The position numbers and the translations under genes are program-made. A stretch of DNA of 64,000 nucleotides from a virus: the IMG/VR virus record IMGVR_UViG_3300005253_000011, positions 19,114 to 83,113 of that record; one strand, written 5' to 3'. The first letter of the stretch is position 1. Every line of letters starts with the position of its first letter. Of the stretch, positions 57,182 to 64,000 are shown piece by piece. The notes under the pieces are model-generated. The model did no database searches, was not told the DNA's origin, and worked only from the letters and a program-made list of their open reading frames with translations.

Positions 57182-58505
57182 CTGTTTCGTTGGTTTCTAC
57201 CCATTCAGCCTCTTGTACGGACCCTATGGCCTCATTAATTCTAATAAGGACATGATTCTTACCGTCGTAGCGTTCTCCCTCTCTTTGCACCACCACTACA
57301 ATTCTCCGAGAACTATAACCCGTCTCCTCATCCGGTGTCAGCTCCTCAGGAGTACCACAAATGGCAAATACCCCATGGGCATTCATGACCTTACCAAAAT
57401 CTTCATTCAGGTCTTTTATATCAAATACTGGCTTGTCTATGGCGGCTTTGTTCACCTGGGATGGTGCGAATGCGAAAGTATCAAGCTCTGCGTTAATTGC
57501 TATTGCTTCATGGTATACCTTCTGGATCTGGAGTCTGGTAGCTAAACGCTGATCCTCTGGATGAGTAGGTAAAAAATGATCGAGAGGGTCCCATATTATT
57601 ATATTAGGCTCCCAATTCTTTGTTTCTTTTATGTAAGCGAGTCTGCTCTTTACATCCCCTATACTAGCTGTACCAGACGGCCAGTAGTCTACGAACAGAT
57701 CCCCGCCGGGAAACATCGATACACCACCATTGAAATTATTTAAAGTAAAATCAAGATCTTTAGCAGTTATAAGCTCCCTGGCGGTGCATTCCATAATGGA
57801 CATTTTTGCCCGGCGGCGGATGGATCTTACTCCATTCTCCCCGTCGGCATAATATACCTTATACCCATCTCTGGCGTACTCTACAGCCAATTTAATTATG
57901 AATCCGGTTTTAAAATGCTTGGGACCTGACGCGAAAATGATCAATTGCGGAGAGTAGAATCCTCCTGCTGCAGTCAGGTTATTAAGGCCATGTAGGAATG
58001 TTGAATTTCCCTCTTCTAAGTCGTCATTATGTAGTTTCCTATCATTAATGAGTAATCCGTCAGCGTCCACAATCTTATGCTGCTTCATCAGGTTCAATTG
58101 ACCTAATTTAGCGGTGAGTTGGTCCAGGGATAGTTTCTTATCCCCGAATCGCATTATGTGTTTGTCTGCTTGTTGCCCCTGAATGGTGAGGATCAGCACA
58201 TCTTCAATGTACTCGCGGTCCTTGGGGTCCAAGGGCTCATTGAAATGGGAGAATATAGCACGTAATTCTGTGCTCGCCTCCTCTGTTATTCCATCTGTAC
58301 CCTTAAGATCATCCTCTAGTAGCTTCTCAGCAGTTGTTGGGGTAGGCACGTCGCCATACCGCTTAAAATAAGCATACAGTATATCAAACGCGAGACTATG
58401 ACCAACTAAATCAAATAAGGAACTATCTAAATACTGGAAATATTGGCCTCCGTTAGGAGTCTGTAACAGGTACTTCAGGATATTCGTCTGAAAGTCTATC
58501 TTCAT
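57174..58505 (-). CDS. Replicative DnaB-like helicase with altered Walker A
   Basis: 443 aa. RecA-like core starts at IIFASGPKHFKTGFII near residue 190: GPKHFKT differs from GxxxxGK(S/T) by F for G. YADGENGVRSIRRRAKM follows; NIIIWDPLDHFLP (Walker B) near 320; Q-rich FAPSQVNKAA motif H3. N-terminal helical domain resembles DnaB-N. Should unwind DNA ahead of the polymerase and bind the primase at 55875. Confidence 0.82.
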   Translation of the reverse strand: MKIDFQTNILKYLLQTPNGGQYFQYLDSSLFDLVGHSLAFDILYAYFKRYGDVPTPTTAEKLLEDDLKGTDGITEEASTELRAIFSHFNEPLDPKDREYIEDVLILTIQGQQADKHIMRFGDKKLSLDQLTAKLGQLNLMKQHKIVDADGLLINDRKLHNDDLEEGNSTFLHGLNNLTAAGGFYSPQLIIFASGPKHFKTGFIIKLAVEYARDGYKVYYADGENGVRSIRRRAKMSIMECTARELITAKDLDFTLNNFNGGVSMFPGGDLFVDYWPSGTASIGDVKSRLAYIKETKNWEPNIIIWDPLDHFLPTHPEDQRLATRLQIQKVYHEAIAINAELDTFAFAPSQVNKAAIDKPVFDIKDLNEDFGKVMNAHGVFAICGTPEELTPDEETGYSSRRIVVVVQREGERYDGKNHVLIRINEAIGSVQEAEWVETNETDD

Positions 58506-58722
58506 TAAGCCTGTTTATTATTTTAGCCGGAATGGCACTCTTCACTACGTTGGCTGCTTGTCTCCATCCTAATAGACCGGCTGATATAGTAGTACTCTTA
58601 AAGAATACTTCTACTGCTAGGTCTTGATCTTTTTTTAATAGGTATATGGAGATAAAGAGGCCCGCAAGGAAGATTACGCTTGCTATCAATTTCGACCAGG
58701 TTAAAGTAATTGCTAATTTCAT
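58453..58722 (-). CDS. Small membrane protein
   Basis: 89 aa. Hydrophobic segment at 8-28 (TWSKLIASVIFLAGLFISIYLL), basic loop (KKDQD), weaker second segment near 45. Acidic C-terminus. Holin-like topology. Overlaps the helicase gene by 53 bases, so it may be expressed with replication genes. Confidence 0.58.
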   Translation of the reverse strand: MKLAITLTWSKLIASVIFLAGLFISIYLLKKDQDLAVEVFFKSTTISAGLLGWRQAANVVKSAIPAKIINRLNEDRLSDEYPEVPVTDS

Positions 58723-58952
58723 TAAATGATAACTTTTAAAATAAAAATTATCACGGCGACTGCACCACTAACAGTCCACATAATACGCTCTATACGAAGT
58801 ATACGTTTTGCGTTACGGGCTGTTTTCTGCTTAATTCCATCTGGATGAAATTCATCCCCCAACAAAAAAGCTTTTATTTCATCAACATCCTTTGCTGTTT
58901 GATCGATTACAGACGATTTTTCACATGTGGTACAGGTGTTGTTTGGAGCCAT
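58722..58952 (-). CDS. Small tail-anchored membrane protein (holin-like)
   Basis: 76 aa from ATG 58952. Cys pair (NTCTTCEK), an acidic helix (VDEIKAFLLGDEFH), basic ARNAKRILRIERI and a C-terminal transmembrane helix (WTVSGAVAVIIFILKVI). Layout resembles XhlA-like haemolysin/holin partners. Coupled to the 89-aa membrane gene at the same base. Confidence 0.58.
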   Translation of the reverse strand: MAPNNTCTTCEKSSVIDQTAKDVDEIKAFLLGDEFHPDGIKQKTARNAKRILRIERIMWTVSGAVAVIIFILKVII

Positions 58953-58959
58953 TGATTTC

Positions 58960-59271
58960 TTATTTCTTTTGCGCTGAAGCTTTTCCCTCCAGAAGATCCC
59001 AGGCTTGACCAACCACAATCGGATACATGTATTTTCCAATAACCTCCTTAATCATGGTAATCTCTTCGGACTTCAGAGTAACCTCACCGCCTCCTGCTAC
59101 CTTAGTAGCCAGACAATAATGCTCATACTTCTTCTCTCCGGTTTGCTTCTCGTCCAAAACTAGAAGAGCCTGCTTAGCCGCACTGGCTAATGTCAGATCC
59201 TCATTCTTGTCGTCCTTTAGGGGGCCGCCCTCAAGCTTCGTTAATACTACACTAAAATTAATCTTTGCCAT
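58960..59271 (-). CDS. Small phage hypothetical protein
   Basis: 103 aa: KINFSVVLTKLEGGPLKDD, then TLASAAKQALLVLDEKQTGE and SEEITMIKEVIGKYMYPIVVGQAWDLL. The pattern resembles a common small phage protein of unknown role found between tail and lysis genes. First gene after the promoter at 59306. Confidence 0.58.
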   Translation of the reverse strand: MAKINFSVVLTKLEGGPLKDDKNEDLTLASAAKQALLVLDEKQTGEKKYEHYCLATKVAGGGEVTLKSEEITMIKEVIGKYMYPIVVGQAWDLLEGKASAQKK

Positions 59272-59305
59272 CTTAATTAAATTTATGAATCGTTAAACAT
59301 TGGTA

Positions 59306-59337
59306 CAAAAGTAGGTATAATATACGACATATCCAAA
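59306..59337 (-). promoter_or_regulatory. Bacteroidota-type promoter for the leftward replication block
   Basis: Minus strand: TTTG at 59337-59334, 20-base spacer, TACTTTTG at 59313-59306. Lies in the gap between the tail-fibre gene and the 103-aa gene. Confidence 0.82.
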
Positions 59338-60084
59338 TTAGGTCGTATCATTGACAGCGAGTATCTGCTCCAGGCTGACACCGCTGATCTTACCCATCTC
59401 AAAATTATCAACTCCCAGAAACTTGTGAGGCCAGCCAGCCCCCGGCTTTAAAGCAAATGTATTACTTATCCAATGACTCGTTGTTCCGGTTATGCTTCCA
59501 ACAGTGTCCGATACTGTCTGAGCCGTGGCTACCTGCCTATCCTGCATTTTATGATAATACCCTGCTGAGTTATTTGTATGCCTACTGATCCAACCCGCTG
59601 CTGTATTCGCTGTAGAGGAACTATACAATATTGTATACCCCAATAAAAGCCTTTCAGTATCAATAGTTGTTCCCCCACTTTGGATATAGGTACTTGAAGC
59701 ACCTGTAGATACACCACCCGTACTAAAATCAAATGGAAATCCGCCACCAACAACCGCAGTAAATCTATACATAATTGTAGTACAATAATTATATGCAGCA
59801 GCTTGCCATACCATATTAACTGTACCTGATTCAGTTCCGTCAGCTCTCTTGTAATACATAGCAGTAGTTAAGGCATAAGATCCTTTATAACTTGATATTC
59901 TTACTGGTCCAGTACTAAAACCAGCTGGATGGGTAGTTATTGCGTTATTGGTAAGCATATCCTTACTACTAAACATGACCAGGAAATCCCCGGCGTTTAT
60001 CGTACCCGGGAATGTTGCGTTTATTGAAGCGGCTTGAAATGCGTTTGTAACACCGCCGTTACTTGAATATACTGGATATGCCAT
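59338..60084 (-). CDS. Tail-fibre or virion surface protein
   Basis: 248 aa, beta-rich and Ser/Thr/Gly/Tyr-rich, with FALKPG near residue 212 and little charge. The composition resembles phage tail-tip or adhesin domains. Starts in a 1-base overlap with the stop of the large fibre gene and probably forms part of the same appendage. Fold not identified. Confidence 0.6.
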   Translation of the reverse strand: MAYPVYSSNGGVTNAFQAASINATFPGTINAGDFLVMFSSKDMLTNNAITTHPAGFSTGPVRISSYKGSYALTTAMYYKRADGTESGTVNMVWQAAAYNYCTTIMYRFTAVVGGGFPFDFSTGGVSTGASSTYIQSGGTTIDTERLLLGYTILYSSSTANTAAGWISRHTNNSAGYYHKMQDRQVATAQTVSDTVGSITGTTSHWISNTFALKPGAGWPHKFLGVDNFEMGKISGVSLEQILAVNDTT

Positions 60085-63000
60085 TATGAAACCCTTTCTA
60101 CCATTGCGAAATCAGGATTAAAAAATAAAGCCGTGGTTGTCATTGCAATTCCTACCGCCTGTATCATATCGCCGAGACTGCTGGGAGCTGTGGTAGTAAG
60201 ACCCCCTTCCGAAGTACTTACGTATACTACTGCACCAACAGTAAAACTATAACTGGCATCTCTTAAATATCCCAGTAACAATATTTTTTTAACTGCGCCG
60301 GTACCAGTCTCTAAAGCTAATGCAGAGCAGGGCATTTTAGTGGGAAAATCGGCATCACATTCTATGTAATTACCATCTGTATCCATATGCAATGCGGCTC
60401 CTACCCCAAAATTATTATCATCCACATCTACCAATGCGGTAATACCTGAAGCCGTAGTAGCAGCCGGAGTGCTGTTTATCTCAAAGCGATCAGATTTTGT
60501 AGTACCTCCTACAGTTAGGGCATAATTAGTACCAGTATCAGGAGCAGCGTTTATACCTACGTTTCCACTAGGTCCATAAACCGTAAGTCCTTGATTTAAT
60601 GTACTACTACCTATTCTCATCCATTTGAAAGCAAGACCGCCTTCATCCCATACGTATAAAGATCCATAATCATCCGCTAAAGTCATTGTAATCCGCTCGT
60701 CCACATCAGTAGTACCATATTGTGAATAACTACTTCTTAGAACAAGACCCCCATTAACAATTACCTGAGTTCCACTCCACACTAAATCCGCAGATCCCCC
60801 AAAAGCACCGCCATTATTGTATTGTATGTTTGTATCAGCGCCGCCAGGGCTTCCTGCTGCTAATTGAGCCAAAGTCTTTGTCCCTATATTGGTATCATTA
60901 AAAGACAAATTATTTGAACCATCTTTTGTTATTCGAGTATTTACATCTTTAAAATTAACTTGATCTGCATATAATAAACTCCAATAAAGTGAAGTGGTTC
61001 CTAAAGAAATACTGCTTGTTGTAGAAGGTTCAAGTTTTTGATATGCTGTTATGCTTGTTGGGCGCACTCTAAACGTTTGTGCTGAAGCACAAATAATATC
61101 TACGTAACCCGTTGAACTAGATCCTATTCCTGTTGTAGCATCACCTTTACGCGGAAGAATATTAGGGACGGTTCCTGAAGAATTAGTATTTGCTATTCTT
61201 GGTCCTAAAGCAATATCAAAATATAAATCACCATCCAATTTCACTGCATCGCCAGAATTGATTGGGGATAAAACTGCGGCAGTTCTAGCCCAATATCCAT
61301 TAACAGGTATTGACCAGGCACCTATAGCATTAAGATAATAAGTTGCTCCGACACCGACTGATCCTGGCGCAAGGCCTGATACTGCTGAAGCTACATTAAA
61401 AAGGGATATAGTATCACCGCCCGTACTCAGGTGAGTAGTATTGTGTGCCTGTGGAGCGGGGTGAGTTCCACCTAATTGTGCATAAGTAACTGCATGTGGG
61501 TTACCTGTAATTATTTGGCTATGCGTATAAGCGGTATCCCAATTCGCAGAATTAGCAACTAGCGAATCAACATATCCTTTATCTGGTATCCAACGATCAC
61601 CAAGGGCTGCGCCAGCAGCACTATAATCTGCATAATATCGTAATCCAATAGTGCTTGAATCATCCCTAACTGTTATAGAACTAATAGTCATGTATATTCC
61701 TACCGGAGCAGTGGGTCCATCGACATCCATAATAAGATTTACAGCCGCATCATCAATATAAATAGAACCGTATGCTCCGGTATAATTCTCAGCAGACCAT
61801 GAAGCAGCGCTGAATGATTTGCCACTATTACTAAATTCAGCATAAACAGATCCAGTAGCAGCATGAACCGATTGAACACGCCATGTATTAGTATTACTAC
61901 CTGTTATAGTCCAATTTCCAGTTAGAGTTCCACTAAAATTATTTATAGCATAACCAGAGGGATTAATAAATTCCAGCGCGTCAGGAGTAGAATTAACCAT
62001 AACCATATATCCAGCTACTCCACCTGTCCAATCAGCGGGGCTATCGGAAAGCCCAATAAATGTAGAAGATCCACCACCAGCGGGGACTGTCCACCCACCG
62101 TCTGCGTTAAGAAAATTTAATGTTCCACCACCTGATTGAGGAAACGTCATTGTAGGAGTATTACCAGCAGTAAGCGTAATAAAATCAAGATAAACTACTC
62201 CATCCACGTCATACGCCGACAAACTAAATGCATTAGTATCTGCCTGAGCAGTTACAATAGCACTACCAGTATTATACATATATATATCAGAACGAGCTTG
62301 AATATTATTTGTACCTGCGTTAATAACAATAGGAGAATTATTACGAGATGTAAAAGCTATAGCTTCTGCATTTAAAGCAAAATCCCGTATATAATTAGAT
62401 GATGTACCCAAATTAAAATCATAAGTACCAGCTGTAGCATTAGTTAGACTGGTCGCCCCTGTTAAATCTCCACCTAATTTGACAGTGCCTCCGGATTCAG
62501 TAAGACCATTTTCAAAGGCGTAAGTAGTTCCTACAGGAACTGTCCATCCACCAACAGCATTTAAAAAATAAGTTGCTCCTGCGCTATCTGATCCAGGTAC
62601 AAGACCTGATATTACTGAGTCTGTAGCAAAAAGAGATATGGTATCACCACCCGTACTTAGATGCGAAGCAGCATGAGCAGTAGGGGTTCTGGCATCAGAA
62701 AGTCTGGAGTCATCGCCTACGCAAAATGTATTGGCACCAGTTCCAAAAGATCCTACTGTTAGGACGCCGGAAGTGGTTGTAATAATAGGTAAATTTATTG
62801 TAGATCCTATAGCTCCGACATTTGAAATATTACCATGAACGTGTGAAAGATTAGCATATAATCCAGAATGATCTCCCCAACCATAAGCTGTATTCCAATC
62901 TGCGGAGTTATTTGCAATTGATGTACCCCATGCAGTACCCGTTGAAAGTGCTATACCTGCATCCGGATAAACCATAGCAGCAGACCCAATTGCACCATAG

Positions 63001-64000
63001 ACAGCAGCAGAGGTCGGCATGTGTGTGGCATCATCTGTAAGAGTAGTTTCAATTTCATTTACTGTAGCTCCTGTTGCAAGTGTTATTCCACCATCTTTTA
63101 ATTCTATAGTTTCTATAGTTACACCTGCATCAGTGTTATATTCAACTATACTATCAAATCTAGCTTCATAAGATGACCCTATCCATTCAGAAGATGTAGT
63201 CATATTTCCCTCTAATATATATTTGGTTCCAGTTCCAAGTCTGAATTCATAACTAGCATTTGAGGCGGAAGCATCCAGATTATTACCTATAATAATATTA
63301 TAACCACCACTTACTAAATTATCACCTGCGTAACCCCCTATTAATATATTACCGCTTCCACTTTGTACTAACTGACCAGCACCAATTCCTATAGCAACAT
63401 TATAACTACCTGTATTATTTGCCGGGGTTGAACTTCCTTTTAATGCACTATGTCCTATACCCACTTGAGCAATTCCAAGATGATACCTACATGCTGCATG
63501 ACCAATTCCAACTGTGTAACTTCCGGCTCCACCAGCATAAGTCCCAATACCTACTGAATAATTTGTTGCCGTATATCCATTAACAGAACAAGCATATAAT
63601 CCGATTGATATATTATCGCGTCCAGTTTGATTATAATAATTAGCTGCCGATCCAATAGATACATTATTCATACCAGTACGATTATTAAATGCAGCAGTGT
63701 AACCAATGGCTACGAAATTACCGCCGCTTGTAACTTGGTTTGCTGCTAAACTTCCAAAAGCTACCAGTGAGTTTCCAGTAGTTAAATATTGAGCTGCTCT
63801 TGAACCCATGATAGTTGAATATTCACCACTAAAGAAAAATCTTAGATATGCCTTATTTCCTTCAGCATCTTTAAAGAAACTTGTTTCAGCATCATTACGT
63901 TTTCTATAAAAACCATCCGTTGTATCCAATGATCCATCAGGTACATTGTCTACAAAAGAAGTAGTTGTATTATCATTAAGTGTAGTAACTAAATATAAAA
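60084..64000 (-). CDS. Large tail fibre with YadA-like head repeats (5' end outside window)
   Basis: At least 1304 aa, open to the right edge. Residues about 60-260 carry left-handed beta-roll repeats: VAIGYTAA, VSIGSAA, ISIGLYAC, VGIGTYAG, VAIGIGAG, ILIGGYAG, IIIGN. Then come large modules, two of which repeat TGGDTISLF followed by SGLAPGS/SGLVPGS and GATYxLNAxGxW. The C-terminal 130 residues (FTVGAVVYVSTSEGGLTTTAPSS, read as VGAVVYVSTSEGG) resemble DUF2190-type capsid-decoration domains. No intramolecular chaperone is seen. Likely trimeric receptor-binding fibre. Confidence 0.82.
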   Translation of the reverse strand, partial: LYLVTTLNDNTTTSFVDNVPDGSLDTTDGFYRKRNDAETSFFKDAEGNKAYLRFFFSGEYSTIMGSRAAQYLTTGNSLVAFGSLAANQVTSGGNFVAIGYTAAFNNRTGMNNVSIGSAANYYNQTGRDNISIGLYACSVNGYTATNYSVGIGTYAGGAGSYTVGIGHAACRYHLGIAQVGIGHSALKGSSTPANNTGSYNVAIGIGAGQLVQSGSGNILIGGYAGDNLVSGGYNIIIGNNLDASASNASYEFRLGTGTKYILEGNMTTSSEWIGSSYEARFDSIVEYNTDAGVTIETIELKDGGITLATGATVNEIETTLTDDATHMPTSAAVYGAIGSAAMVYPDAGIALSTGTAWGTSIANNSADWNTAYGWGDHSGLYANLSHVHGNISNVGAIGSTINLPIITTTSGVLTVGSFGTGANTFCVGDDSRLSDARTPTAHAASHLSTGGDTISLFATDSVISGLVPGSDSAGATYFLNAVGGWTVPVGTTYAFENGLTESGGTVKLGGDLTGATSLTNATAGTYDFNLGTSSNYIRDFALNAEAIAFTSRNNSPIVINAGTNNIQARSDIYMYNTGSAIVTAQADTNAFSLSAYDVDGVVYLDFITLTAGNTPTMTFPQSGGGTLNFLNADGGWTVPAGGGSSTFIGLSDSPADWTGGVAGYMVMVNSTPDALEFINPSGYAINNFSGTLTGNWTITGSNTNTWRVQSVHAATGSVYAEFSNSGKSFSAASWSAENYTGAYGSIYIDDAAVNLIMDVDGPTAPVGIYMTISSITVRDDSSTIGLRYYADYSAAGAALGDRWIPDKGYVDSLVANSANWDTAYTHSQIITGNPHAVTYAQLGGTHPAPQAHNTTHLSTGGDTISLFNVASAVSGLAPGSVGVGATYYLNAIGAWSIPVNGYWARTAAVLSPINSGDAVKLDGDLYFDIALGPRIANTNSSGTVPNILPRKGDATTGIGSSSTGYVDIICASAQTFRVRPTSITAYQKLEPSTTSSISLGTTSLYWSLLYADQVNFKDVNTRITKDGSNNLSFNDTNIGTKTLAQLAAGSPGGADTNIQYNNGGAFGGSADLVWSGTQVIVNGGLVLRSSYSQYGTTDVDERITMTLADDYGSLYVWDEGGLAFKWMRIGSSTLNQGLTVYGPSGNVGINAAPDTGTNYALTVGGTTKSDRFEINSTPAATTASGITALVDVDDNNFGVGAALHMDTDGNYIECDADFPTKMPCSALALETGTGAVKKILLLGYLRDASYSFTVGAVVYVSTSEGGLTTTAPSSLGDMIQAVGIAMTTTALFFNPDFAMVERVS

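Overview
The window is part of the genome of a double-stranded DNA tailed phage infecting a Bacteroidota (Bacteroidetes) host. The phage assignment rests on a terminase large subunit, a P22-type portal, a scaffold, a major capsid protein, tail-fibre genes, an amidase endolysin and a complete replication and recombination set. The host assignment rests on repeated promoters of the form TTTG-N20-TANNTTTG (the Bacteroidota -33/-7 pattern), scarce Shine-Dalgarno sites, and a tmRNA whose 5' domain and GEN-type tag resemble Bacteroidota ssrA. Both window ends cut a leftward gene, so the genome continues on both sides; if it is circular, the missing part would hold the rest of the tail genes (inference).

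Layout. 14957 down to 1 (minus strand) is the virion block: RHH protein, small protein, terminase, portal, scaffold, capsid, connector-like proteins and a LamG-like protein, broken up by five homing-type nucleases. A divergent promoter pair at 14962-15356 starts this block and a rightward block. The rightward block (15363-24783) holds a phosphoesterase, an HNH gene, a circularly permuted tmRNA gene, and small cytoplasmic, secreted and membrane proteins. A leftward island (28045-25063) holds about 13 tiny genes and tRNAs (Thr, Glu, initiator-type Met, a degenerate Ile, and a tRNA-like fragment). About 2 kb (28046-30005) has no convincing gene but carries repeated dyads and is a candidate control or replication region. 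The rightward block 30076-34789 is a string of tiny genes separated by eight tRNA-like minihelix elements. It meets the leftward replication block (59271-34842) at a bidirectional terminator. That block encodes a helicase, primase, DNA polymerase I with an intein, SSB-like protein, Mre11/Rad50-like nuclease pair, UvsW- and Dda-like helicases, NinB-like protein, resolvase-like nuclease, dNMP kinase, RNase H, a Mom-like DNA modification protein, and the lysis genes. Tail-fibre genes occupy 59338-64000.

Most unusual content: (1) a phage-borne, circularly permuted two-piece tmRNA with a 16-residue tag; (2) eight intergenic acceptor-plus-T-arm elements with a conserved GTATGGTA block, most beginning at the stop codon of the preceding gene, suggesting tRNA-like punctuation of a phage mRNA; (3) a two-part DNA control module shared by the portal upstream region and the 28-29 kb gap; (4) at least eleven homing-type elements of several nuclease folds, including a LAGLIDADG intein in polymerase motif B and a PD-(D/E)XK gene interrupted by an in-frame TAG. 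Names of weakly conserved proteins come from motifs read by eye.
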